Assembly (NCBI RefSeq): GCF_949628265.1
Contig: NC_088788.1
Coordinates: 12,214,001-12,278,000 of the forward strand
Reading direction: 5' to 3'
DNA: 64,000 nucleotides
Source: Cloeon dipterum
Taxonomy: Eukaryota; Arthropoda; Insecta; Ephemeroptera; Baetidae
The position numbers and the translations under genes are program-made. This document shows, piece by piece, positions 24,561-36,840 of this stretch. Below the pieces are notes generated by a model that saw only the letters and a program-made list of their open reading frames with translations, was not told where the DNA came from and did not search any database. The stretch's first letter is position 1. Every line of letters starts with the position of its first letter.

Positions 24561-24914
24561 TCACAACAGCAGACTATAATAACTGTGACTTGTATGAAAC
24601 AACTGTCGAAAATTATTAAAAATCAATCATGATTAAATTTTCCAACATCATTTCCATGGAATTGTTTCTATTCAGACTTTTATTTTAAATGAAAATAAAC
24701 AAAATCATATGTAAAATTTAAGTCCAAAATCCATTTATTACTGATATGCTACCTGCGCAGCAATTTATAAGTCACGTGTGTTTATCTTCCAGCCGCCGCG
24801 TGACACTCAATATTGCACATATGTATTTTCTTTTTTCAGCTAAACCACTAACATTGGGTTATTGTGTTAAATAATAGAGCAATTTGTTATTGCAAGGCGC
24901 AAAATATTAAAATT
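24561..24914. other. AT-rich intergenic DNA; no gene seen
   Basis: Unique AT-rich sequence between the hAT-like element and the deleted protease relic. No open frame or repeat structure that I can support. Confidence 0.5.
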
Positions 24915-25115
24915 TTAGACGTCGTTAGCTGCGATCCATTCAGTGTAATGGAATACGTCAGTGTTAGACTCTGGTGCCATTCACGATATATTATGTGACC
25001 CCACCAAACGCGATGTCGTTGTTTATAGGCAGTGCTGAGAGAAACTAATATGCTCAACCCTTCGCTTACTTAAAGCGCTGAGTGTGAGAGCTAAAATGCA
25101 GGCTGTGCGAATCAT
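24915..25115 (-). pseudogene. Internally deleted chymotrypsin-like relic (exon 1, part of exon 2 fused to exon 7 tail)
   Basis: Exon 1 is intact: 25115-25070, 46 nt exactly as in the working gene, encoding a signal-peptide-like MIRTACILALTLSAL and followed by a good GTAAGC donor. A second block starts at 25034 with ALPxN and reaches YIVNGT, but has a TAA before the activation site. It then runs directly into the C-terminal coding sequence (YTEWIAANDV, stop at 24917-24915), which belongs to the last exon. All catalytic residues are therefore missing. This is a third member of the cluster, with its body lost by an internal deletion. Confidence 0.85.
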
Positions 25116-25411
25116 TTTGGGAACGCAACCGCTAGAGTAAACGCGGCTATCTGATTTTGAACTCGTTTATGCGTAAACACCATAGTAAGTGTTTGATTGG
25201 TCAATAAATAGTTTTTAATAATTTGACCCTCATCCCTTAAGGGATTTCCTTTTATTTAATTGTTCAAGGATTGCGTTGCATTATCTAATCTTTGATTGGT
25301 GTCAATGATTTCGCAAGTCTTTGTAAAACAGTAAAGAGTGAATCATGGATGGGGTTTTCCATCCTCAAAAATTAAAACATACCCTTTTAGCATATATACA
25401 TATCTTTTGCT
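25116..25411. other. Intergenic DNA; no gene seen
   Basis: AT-rich spacer between the deleted protease relic and the 3' end of DIMT1. No supported feature. Confidence 0.5.
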
Positions 25412-25417
25412 TTTATT
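25412..25417 (-). promoter_or_regulatory. Poly(A) signal AATAAA of DIMT1
   Basis: Minus-strand hexamer 29 bases beyond the TAG stop at 25449-25447. Confidence 0.7.
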
Positions 25418-25446
25418 TATTAGAAAATTTATGTTTTTGCTTCCAT

Positions 25447-27034
<1,588 letters not shown>

Positions 27035-27617
27035 TTTGCTTCAGTTTCGACCAATAAAACAACTAAACCACGCTAGACAGCGATAGACGTGCACTCGACA
27101 CACACGTGTTCAGGTGTTGTTATTGTTTTGCCAGATGAATGGGATTAGGGGGCGTTCCCTGGTCGGTCACGCTAATGCTGCCTCCTGTGGGGGTGTTTGT
27201 AAAGTCACTCACTTCGGGAAGAAATAGCCTGCTCGCACTCGCCATATTTTGCATCCGACGAAAATGAATCGATTTTAAGATTATTTACTTTATTCTGTCG
27301 GCTGAGTTTACTTCTGAAACGATGCGTGATTCTTAGTGCAAAGGCCACTTTACGGGTGAGTTAAATTTGTGCGCTAGAATCTGTCCGTGCTGTGAACAAA
27401 AACAGAGAATTTAATTTCATTTCACCCCCCTCATAAAGAACGGAAGGACAGATCGATTTCCTTGTGCAACCCATCCTGGGGGACATGTCGTGTTTTTGAC
27501 ACAGACACGATGCCATAAAAACACTTTGTTCCCCCTCTAGCAGAGCCTCTGAGAAAAATATTAATCGTGTAAATTCCATTAATTCGTTTGTGACAAAATA
27601 TTATTTTTATTTTCAGG
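27035..27617. promoter_or_regulatory. Divergent promoter of DIMT1 and ENOX, with probable ENOX non-coding exon 1
   Basis: The two start codons are 639 bases apart. On the plus strand a strong donor (ACGG|GTGAGTT) at 27355/27356 and an acceptor (TTTTCAG) ending at 27617 suggest a non-coding ENOX exon ending at 27355, a 262-bp intron, and a second leader exon from 27618 to the ATG at 27674. No TATA box at a plausible spacing. Transcript structure is inferred. Confidence 0.5.
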
Positions 27618-27673
27618 TTCTTGTAGCCTATTAGTGGAGACTGCATTCAAACAAACCCTCGTCGTCCACTATT

Positions 27674-30600
27674 ATGAGTAAGACTGATTTATATTTTGCT
27701 AAAACTCGTTCATGCTGACATTTTTTCTTTTTTTAGACGGACCTCCTGCAGCCCCCATGATGAATGCTATGGGAATGCTGGCACCTCAACCTGGCCTCCT
27801 TGGCAACCAGCCACTGCCTGCCTTGGTAAATCCAGCAACGAATGACGCACCTTTGGAGTTTAACAAATCCAAAGCTGGCCTACCTCTGCAAGGTAATATA
27901 TCTGAGGAAAATATATAGAATAATTGTTAACTTGCAGACATTTGTTGAGAATTTTTAAGAGAAAAACAATTGCTTGGTGGCCAACCATCTTTGTGGGAAA
28001 TTTAGTAATCAAAATAGTATTCTGGTTAAACGGCTCAAATTTTTAAAGGACCTATCCTATCCTTGAATTGATTGTGAAAAATATGTTAAGCACACTAGAA
28101 GAAGAGGGCCTCTCCATTATTTTTTGTACTTTTCAGTCTCTGGTTGGTGTCACGATAAGATTGAATTTAAAGGGATATTTCTTAGTAGACCAATACAAAT
28201 ATTCAGAATAAATTTTCTTAAATAATTGTCAGTTAATTAAGTTTTAAGTCTGTTTTTCCTCAATAAATTGTCATATTTTACTTGCTTTGACTTCTCGTTT
28301 TCCACTGATTTTTAGGTAGAACTTAAAACTTTTGTTGCAGCTGGTGAGGGAGACGACCGTCGACCGCGCAGGAACGTGCAGCCGCCGCTGACAATGGCGG
28401 CAACGGGCGCTCAGCAGCAGCCGCCGGTGTGGGCGCCTGGAGGAATGATGGGTATGAGTTACCCACCGGCCATAATGGGGATGATGCCGATGGGCGACCC
28501 CGCGGGCATGATGGGCATGAGCCAGCCCCTGCCACAGCCGCTGCCGCAGGCCGGTGAGGCTGACGACTGCGGCCCCCAGTGGGGCGTGCCGCAGTACCCT
28601 GCTGTCATGAGCGGAATGATCCCACCTGCGTCGGCCGCTGCCGCAGCCGCCGCAGACGGCGTCCTGCCTGGTGGCGTCGTCAAGGAGATCGTCCACTGCA
28701 AGAGCTGCACCCTGTTCCCTCCCAACCCCAACGTGCCGCCGCCAACTACCAGGGAAATCCCGCCAGGCTGCAGGACTGTTTTTGTTGGAGGCTTGCCTGA
28801 GAATATTACAGGTGATTTGAGTCTTGGCAAGGGACATGTTAGGATTCTACGGCTTTACCAGAAGCGAATATATTGAATTTAAGCACTTTAATACTGAATA
28901 AACTACATTTTGTCACATTGCGGAAATTTTAAAATCATTGAGTTAGTGAGTATTGGAATGGAGCTATAGATGAGAAAAATCCTTATGGATGAGATTCAAC
29001 TTATGGGTAGTTTAAGATATAGATATTGATTTAGATGTGGTAATATTTCATAGGTCGACTCTCTGTTTGAGAGGAAAAATTTAAACCACTCTAGATTTAT
29101 TCTTCTAAAGTAAATCTACGCCGAGCCATCTAAATTTCTCATAATAACCTGCGTGTGTAAAACCTAATTTAGGGTTTGAAACAGTCACTAGGAAAGCTTA
29201 AATTAAATTGTTTAAAGTTAAACAGCTTTTATAAATTCTAACTTTTTATCTCTACAGCTTGATTTTAACAAAATAAAACAAGAAACGTTGTTTTACAAAA
29301 TTAAAAAATGGCCCATCGATCATCTGTACCATAAGCAAACAAATATCTGCGAAAAATAACCGTTAAATCTATTTAGACGTATTTAGCTAATCTATCAGAG
29401 CTCTCCAGGTAATTTTAATTGAAAAATCTAAATAATCTCGATTAGTGAACGTCGCAGCAGGCTAGACAATTTCAATGACAGTGCTCCTTGTGAAAACGTT
29501 GAATCCTAAGATGTTTCTTGTGAAATTGCGATTGTCGGTTCTAATCTGGACGTTGTAGAGGAAATCATCCGGGAGGTGTTTGAGCGGTGCGGCGAAATCA
29601 CAACTATTAGGGTTAGCAAGAAGAATTTTTGCCATATTAGATTCGAGCGTGAGCAGTATGTCGATAGAGCTATTTACTTGTCAGGTAATTTCTTCCGAAA
29701 ACTTCTCTTCCTGTTTAGTTATCACTAACTGATTTTTTTTTTAATAATATGCTACTAAAATTAAGCAGAAATTTTTATTTTAATAATTTTACGAATCCTT
29801 TTTTTAAATAGTTTTTTCTTAAATTTATTCTAACCATGATCATAAAGGAAATATTAATTGTGCATTTCAGGCTATCGTATTAGAATAGGCAACCACACTG
29901 ACCCACCGAACACTGGTCGATTGCACGTGGACTACGCTCAAGCCAGGGACGACCTGTATGAGTGGGAGTGCAGACAGCGACAGCTGCAGAGGGAGGCCAG
30001 ACACAGAGAGCGGCTGGAGCAGGAGCGAATGCGGCCGCCGTCTCCGCCTCCCGTCGTTCACTACACGGAGCATGAATCACAAGTCATTGCTGAAAAGATT
30101 AAGGGGGAAGAATCTTTTGCCAAGGCTGTTCAGGTGATTTTGATTGAAATTTTCATCGCGTTTAAGGGCAACTATTGTTTTTTTAATGCCATTGGATAGT
30201 ATTCCTAAGGTATTACTTGCAGTGTCAAGAAAATGGGAGATATTTAAGAGTTTTGGGGATTTATTGCTGGCTGCCCAATGTCAGAAATGGCAAAAGGTGG
30301 TTATTAAAGTGTCTTGAAATTCTAAATGCTCAAATAGCTCAACGGACTGTGTGCACGCGTTGCTCGTTTCCACATCTTTCCAAAATGTTTGGTGTTTCAA
30401 TAAAATTCCTTGGTGCGGCGAGGCGAAAAGATTGCTACATTGGGCCAAAACCCCTCTGCAGCTTCTTGAGGCCCATATTTTACGCTCGGCGGTGTTATTA
30501 GGACCGGTGATCTCATAGCTTACGGGAAGTGCTGAACCAAGTTTTATAAAATTAAAATCTCAAAAGGATTTTTTGATGAATCCTTCATTGTTTGTTTTTC

Positions 30601-33600
30601 GCATAAATTGATTTTGACTAGACCTCTAGAAGGGCAGTTGATTGATTTACTATAGACAAATGAAGCTAACAACCAAAGTATTTGTGCGTCAGGTCGTCGT
30701 GACGTGGCTGGAGCGCGGTGACTGTTGCAAGAGGAACGCTAATCAGTTCTACTCGATGATCCAGTCAAGCAACTCGCACGTGCGGCGGCTGCTGACAGAG
30801 AAGATGCAGTACGAGGATGAGCTGAACCGGGCCAAGGAGCTGACCAAGCAGAGGATGCACGGCCTGTTGATGCAATGTGAGTGCCCTTTTTCGCTCTGCT
30901 TTTCTTTTTATCTGGACCACTCTAAGCAAAACACAGCACTTCGGGGCTGCATTCAGAGTCTCTTTCAAAACCCTGTCCAAAGGTTTCGAAGCCCGAATCT
31001 CTGTCCAAATAACATCCAATCTCAGAGAATCAATTCCCCAGAGTCGCAGATAGCGTGGACGGTAAGCTGGGAAATGCTCGGAATTGCAATCCAGGCGGCC
31101 GGAAATTCACAAGAAAAAAGAAAATAAATTATGCCTGGGACACTTTGGCCGTCCTGGCTGTGCAATTCCGTGCGCGGGGAGAGGGCCCGTCACCACCATT
31201 TAACTGAGCGAAATACCAAAATGAACGGTGCTTGTGTTTCCATCCAAGTCGGTCAGATCGAGCGAGTATTCGCGGCGGCCAGTCATCAGAAGGTTTGGGA
31301 CCATTTCACCAAGGCCCAACGCAAGAACATTAGCATGTGGAAGAAACAGGCAGGGGTATGTAAATCCAGCCTCCATCTCTCATTCCATTGGCACACTCCT
31401 TGGCTAGCACAACCGACGACTAATCTGACACTCTCACACAAAAGATTCAAACTCTCCACTCACACCGACTCTCTTTCTTTCTCTTTATTCTACTCTCTTC
31501 TATCTCTTTCTCTGTCTCTTTCGCTACAATAATTCTGAGTAGCACCAAAGCGTGTCGTGTAATCGGAGCCGTGATGTGCCTGTTGTCCGACTAGTGTTGT
31601 GTTAACCAAGCCTCTGAGTTGATGATCATGTAAAACCAAACAAAAAATCTTAGCCTAGACTTGTTTGAAAGGTTTGTTTTGAAATAGTTTGTGTGAAATT
31701 CGAGCCACAAGCAGGTAAGTGCCTCGGCAGCACTCCTCCTCAGGTGGGTACACAGCGACAGTCTGTAGTGAGCGAGCATGTCGACAGTGTCCCTCTAGCT
31801 TGGGATGGCATCGCATCCGACTGGATTCCACCCAACTCGGCCAGTTCAATTCCCGCAAATTGTCAACGTTGTGTCGCCAATGGCGGCTGTTCAGTTGCAA
31901 CTATTGAGTCTTGCCAAAGCTCTTAAATCAATACAAAATAATTGACTGAGTAGCTAGCACGATTTTCAAGGTTTTTCAGAACAGGAGCGACATTTTTTTT
32001 AAATGGTTTGCCGAAATTCTAATTTTTAGAATGCCTTTTTAATGTATTTTGAAGAGTTTTTACAAATTGTGAAGGAATGGTAAGTTCAAAAAAGATTTTC
32101 AGGTAACTCTAGAGATTTTATTTTCCTGTTTAACATCTAAATATTTTGCTGCTGGTCTAGTCTTTATTCCATAAATTTCTTTCCGTGTAAAATTGAGATT
32201 TTAAAATCTTGTATTTCATTTAATAATTATGTGTACAAAATCACTTTTTCATATTTACTACTTTAATTTAAATAAAAATAATGTTTTTTTGTTTAATAGA
32301 AACTGCGGAATTGCGTTACGTTATTTATTGACTCAAAATGGAATTATTTCATTTGAAAGCAAACATCAGCTTCTCTGATATGAAATTTTACAGTCGCGTT
32401 TTATAATTTTTACCTGCCAAATTTTCAAACCCATCTTCAGGTATAAAATAAAAAATTGCTCCTATTGCCTGGCTTGCTGCACATATTCGCATAAAAAAAT
32501 ACTAAAAAAATCTTAGCCTTGGTCAAAATAGTGCTAGCTCAAGGAATGATTGACCAGCTTTCGGGTCCGATTATTTCTCGGTCTCGAGATTCCATCCATC
32601 TGAAACGCTGAACACCCTCCATTTTTGTCTCACGCGGCTGTTAGGCTCGATTTGGCTGCCGAGTGAGAATTCAGTCCCTTTGTCCATCCCGAAATGTGAC
32701 CACGGCTCTCGCACACACTGATTGTCTCGCGATTCCCGCAGGAGATCCGGAGCATGCAGCTGGAGGAGGCGGTGAACGAGCGCGCTGACGAGGAGATGGA
32801 CGTCTCGGACTCGGACAACGACCAGGACGACATCGTCGTACTCAGCAGCAGCACCATCTGCAGCAGCAGGAAGAAACCGCGGCTGGACGAGGTGGCCAAC
32901 CTCAAGGAGGAGAACGACAATCTTAAGTGCCAGCTCGAGGCCTACAAGAACGAGGTGGATCTCATTCGCGCCGATCTCAAGACCGATAACGAGCAACGTG
33001 ACGCGCAGTTCAAGCTGCTGCAGCAGACCCTGCAGAGCACTCAGCAGGTGAGCCGTTATTGCGCTTTATTTTGATATTTTCCGTTGATTTTTATTGTATC
33101 AAAGCAGAAAGAAATACATACGCTGGTAATTTAATAAAATATGGGATGCGTGGATTTATTAGAGATGGACAGCTATTAAGGAAATATTGAGATAAAAATA
33201 AGTTCATTACCACAATAATAAAATTTGAGGATTTTTTTCATGACAGTTTTAATTTATATAAATTTTCTTTCAGAAATTTAAGCTTAATCAAGTTAAATTT
33301 TAACAAAAGTGAAAATTATATTCTTGTTGGTAATTTTTATAACATTAAAAACCTTTGCAGCAACTGTTAGACGCAAACAGAAAGCTCTCCGAGAAGGACA
33401 AGTTAGTCAAAGAGCTGGAAGTGAAACTTAGCCTTAATTGTGACCTGAAGTCGAGCTCGGACAGCGCCAAGGGTGACTCGAGCAGCGGACAGCAGTCGCC
33501 AGACGTGGACAGTGAGATTGTCCCTTTGTCAGACCTCAAGTCGTCGAGCATCAGCACGAACGACGCCAAACTGATCGGTGCGGCCTTAAATTCAGCAATC

Positions 33601-33846
33601 TCGCAATTTGGCTTGACCATTTTTTTATTCGCAGGGTTGATCTCCATGTTCCTGCACGTGCACCCGTTTGGCGCGGGCATTGACTACATCTGGTCGTACC
33701 TGCAGAAGGTGGAGCCGAACCTGCGCACCTCTGAGGTCGAGGCGCTGATGAACCGCTTCCCGTCTGTATTCAGGCAAGAACTGTCCGGAATCGGTGCTAA
33801 CATGGAGCGAAAGTGGATTTTTGCCGGCTTCAACCGTGCGGACTGA
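27674..33846 (+). CDS. ENOX: Ecto-NOX disulfide-thiol exchanger (ENOX1/2 family), complete, 681 aa
   Basis: Family described as cell-surface hydroquinone/NADH oxidases with protein disulfide-thiol exchange; the RNA-recognition fold suggests other roles too. Exons: 27674-27677, 27737-27892, 28341-28811, 29559-29684, 29871-30133, 30693-30876, 31249-31355, 32742-33047, 33361-33577, 33635-33846; 2046 nt, one frame. The first coding exon is only ATG plus one base. The N-terminus (about 1-190) is Met/Pro/Gly/Ala-rich and longer than in vertebrates (610-643 aa in total). Then come EIVHCKSCTLFPPNPN, an RRM (VFVGGL to FCHIRF, about 197-275), YAQARDDLYEWEC, RPPSPPPVVHY, the helical WDHFTKAQRKNIS region, an acidic DEEMDVSDSDN patch, a coiled coil (about 470-560) and the conserved FLHVHPFGAGIDYIW C-terminus. 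The acceptor at 29557/29558 has a weak pyrimidine tract but keeps ENITEEIIREVF in frame. The 57-bp final intron is stop-free. Confidence 0.94.
30229..30531. repeat. Dispersed repeat, copy 1 (ENOX intron 5)
   Basis: About 300 bp matching 62432-62766 on the same strand. Shared words in the same order include AAATGGGAGATATTT, AATGTCAGAAATGGC, AAATGCTCAAATAG and GTGTTTCAAT, and both end near CTCATAGC. No terminal inverted repeats, poly(A) tail or coding frame are visible, so the class is unknown. Confidence 0.75.
31356..32741. other. Long ENOX intron 7 with a CT-rich tract
   Basis: The largest ENOX intron in the model. It includes a pyrimidine-rich low-complexity run of CTTT/CTCT at about 31468-31530. 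Good donor and acceptor words near 31713 and 31735-31745 could mark an optional exon, but nothing there adds a conserved segment, so I do not call one. Confidence 0.5.
33578..33634 (+). other. 57-bp stop-free intron of ENOX (possible exitron)
   Basis: A GTGCGG donor and a TTCGCAG acceptor bound 57 bases, a multiple of three without a stop. Removing it joins KLI-G-LISMFLHVHPFG, which matches the family; retaining it would insert 19 mostly hydrophobic residues. The spliced form is preferred for the main protein. Confidence 0.7.
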
Positions 33847-33944
33847 AAATAGTGCAAACCGCGGCCACGCTGAATTAGCCATCTCTAATGCGCTCGATTT
33901 GAAACACTGACCGACGTCTACGTACTGAGTTTTAGAAAGATAAT

Positions 33945-33950
33945 AATAAA
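33945..33950 (+). promoter_or_regulatory. Poly(A) signal AATAAA of ENOX
   Basis: Canonical hexamer 99 bases beyond the ENOX stop (33844-33846), in AT-rich sequence. Confidence 0.65.
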
Positions 33951-34388
33951 TAATACAAAAATATGAAGGTTTTGTGATCTGATCAGCTTAGGAGTCTGCC
34001 ATATTTTCTCATCAGTATAGGCCCTAATCGATGGTCTCTATTGTGTTTACGCTGAGTGATTTATTACCTTCTCATTTACTTTATTTCAAGTTACCTTATG
34101 TTATTTAAATGCTTTGTATTCTTTACTCTATTATTAAAATGACAATTTATAAAACTAAAATTGCAGTGTTTTATTGGAATGTCATATTAACATGATATTG
34201 TTAGCTTGTCACAACTTTTAGAGTTACATAAAAGTAATACAAAAGTATTAAATTCCATCATTATAAAAATATTAATCTTTGTTTAAAAAGAGTAAATTAT
34301 TATTGAAATGTGGTATAATGTCTATTGCGTTAGGACCTTTGATCAATGGAATTAACGATTTCTTTAAATATATATTATATTAATGCAT

Positions 34389-34490
34389 TTATGTCTTGAT
34401 GCCCTGGTGCTGCCGCTGTCTCTTCTTGGTCAATCTAGTCTGATGCTCCGTCTTGACTTCGTCGCTCTGATTGCTAATATTCGTGGGGAT
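34389..34490 (-). CDS. Candidate alternative last exon of the KASH gene (33 aa, basic tail)
   Basis: On the minus strand a good acceptor (pyrimidine-rich, ending CTGCAG) at 34492/34491 opens a frame of 33 codons ending TAA at 34391-34389. The tail is basic and contains RLTKKRQRQHQGIKT. The frame fits phase 0, which matches the exon 5 donor of the KASH gene at 37593, so skipping the KASH exon would give a soluble isoform with this tail. GC content is higher than in the AT-rich flanks. It could instead be chance or part of an unseen gene; no homolog recognised. Confidence 0.35.
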   Translation of the reverse strand: MPTNISNQSDEVKTEHQTRLTKKRQRQHQGIKT

Positions 34491-36840
34491 CTGCAGCCGA
34501 CAAACAAAATTTTTATGTGATGAATAGAGCCTCGCATTACAAAATGCATTTTATTACATTCACTAATTGTTGTTGCATGTTACGTTAATACACGATTATT
34601 TTTCTACTTTTGTACTTCTCAACTTTTTAATGGAAGAAAATCACCAAGAGGAAGCAGCTTGCCCATCACACAGTTGTGCTGAAGCGACTCAACGATTATT
34701 GTGAGGCTTTTTAATTGTAAGTACAGGAGGTGGTTAAAAGTTACAGATTTTCGTCTTGCGTCGGGGCCTAGAGGTCAAATTTTGCGGATAAGAATGAAAC
34801 CAATTGCATATTTTATATTTTCGCTCCAGTGAGAATTTTATTTATTAAATCTTAATACAAAACTCGCTACACTCCATCAACATCACTTTATATAAAAATT
34901 AAAAATCAATATTATCATAATCCAAACAATTACAATAATATTAATCAAAAGTGTGTGTATATAATGAATTGTATATATATATTCAATCTAGTTTCCAATA
35001 TGTCTCGCCTAAATAAATAGTAACTTATGTATGTCACGGACTCTCACACTCAATTAAAAATATTTTTTATGTCTCAACAATCGCGCTAAAAACACATCTG
35101 CACTACACGGCAAAACAAAAAAAACAGACTATCATCATCATCTCACAATGAAGTAACTCAAATTAAAACGAAATCATAACACAACTCGTCTAGAGTGTTG
35201 TTCTCTAAATCGTATATAGAGATTATTATTTTTTTTTATAAAGTTAGACTTTTGATTATTACAAAGTACCCATACTGCTGGGGTGAATAAAGCTGAGCTT
35301 AATCACAATTACATTACAACATGCACTTACTTACTCCTTACGCTTAATTAGCATGCACTAATTAATTTAAACTCATTTACCAACCAGTCTAGTGACCGAG
35401 CCGGCCGCCGCTGCCGACGCTCTTTGCAGACACCGGGTGAGACACTTATTCCGGTGGAATAAGCGGCTGAATTGCGTCGGCCGGCGGCGGTGCTCGCGTC
35501 AGAAAACCAAAGCCGCCACCCATGCACTTGTTATTAGTCTAGCAGGGCTGCGATTTTCATTTCAAAACTAGCTCCACGCGTCTTTACAAAAAAATTTCCG
35601 ATACAAAAATCGTTTTGGCACAAAATCATACATGAAAAAAGTGCAATTTAGCAAACGGCGGATTGCAAGCTCGACTACGTTTCATTTTTAAACTCTTTTC
35701 CATGGCAGAAAATGTGAAGATTGGGCACAAAAGGGTTGATTAGCGATTAACAGGCTTAGCCCTGAGATATGTTGGAGTGGGAATCATCTAGCGCCGTCTC
35801 GTTTGCAGACGGCTCTGTTCACAACGTGTTAATAAATGGCGTTTTGATTCTTTGGTCTCCTCTACTTGATCCAGACGTTTCAAAGGCATTTTGTGAATGA
35901 GTGTGTGCTATACAATTGAATGAAAAAATCAGTTCCATTTTAAAAATAAGCTACATCCCCTCGCTGCGATTTGTGCCAAAACAGGCCAGGAATGAGTCGC
36001 CGTTTCCAGATAGATTCCTGGTGAAAGTGACTTCAAGTTATATATAAAAAGAACTGTCGTTTAAAGGACATGCCGCCCGCAATCGATCAAACATCGGAGA
36101 GCACACCAAAAATTTATGTATATCACAGAAAGACGCTGGCACACGCGGGAGGCAATCGCATGCACTCTTTAGAATCACGGAAAACGTGCAATTTTGAATT
36201 TCCCTCAAAAGTTGCAAAGTTGGCTGACGTTTTTGAGCTCGGGCGTCATTTTATTATGCCGGGCATGTCCTCTAGAAATCAAGAGATAAAAATTGCAGAA
36301 AGCCTGATGAGTAAAAGTCGAAAAAATTTCAAAGAGAATAATATTGCGTTCACAGCATATATGAATAGAAAGACAAGAGATAAATATATAGTAATAATAA
36401 ATATACGAGAAGAATAAACTCTGCAAAAGTCAACAAAATGCACAGGAGAAAATCAAGGGGCGACAAAGTATTGTAAAGTACGGGTGGTGCAGCAGAGACA
36501 ACAACAGAGTTAAGGAGGAGTTAGAGGCACAGATAACCCTGCTGCCGAGCACAAACAACGAGAAGGAGCTCGAGTCTGTGTTGTGTTTTTGTCTCTTACC
36601 CAAATTCTACGGGAGAGGAGGAGCGCTAAACGAACGATTTGTACTGTACACAAAGACAGACGGACTGACTGACTCAAGTGGATGGCCGGCCGGCCGCACC
36701 GTGGCCGCCGGGGGGCGCTCTGAAGCCCAAACAAAACACTCTTATTGGTAACTGGATGGAGAGATAATACAGAGAGAACTGCAGCAGCGCAGCGCAGAGA
36801 GATGTTTAGACAGAGATTGTGTGTGGTGTGCGTGCGCGCC
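34491..36840 (-). other. Putative 3' UTR and downstream DNA of the KASH-form transcript
   Basis: AT-rich, with no recognisable protein on either strand. Minus-strand AATAAA words occur at 36255-36250, about 590 bases after the KASH stop, and in the AT-rich zone near 34850, allowing short and long 3' ends. A GC-rich hairpin stands out at 35404-35488. The 115-codon plus-strand frame at 36070-36417 has AT-driven composition and no family features. Confidence 0.45.
35404..35488. ncRNA. GC-rich compound hairpin in the putative KASH 3' UTR
   Basis: An outer stem pairs GCCGCC (35404-35409) and GCCGACGC (35413-35420) with GCGTCGGC (35474-35481) and GGCGGC (35483-35488). Inside it, CTTATTCC (35445-35452) pairs perfectly with GGAATAAG (35456-35463) around a 3-base GGT loop. 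It stands out in AT-rich surroundings. It may be a structured UTR element or a small RNA; the function is unknown. Confidence 0.4.

Noticed and set aside
31131..31532. 133-codon frame across ENOX exon 7 and its flanks
   Set aside because: Only 31249-31355 is the conserved exon; the rest is intron sequence including CT-rich simple repeat.
36070..36417. 115-codon plus-strand frame
   Set aside because: It lies in the putative klar 3' UTR, has AT-driven Lys/Asn/Ile content, no domain, no splice partner and no promoter evidence.
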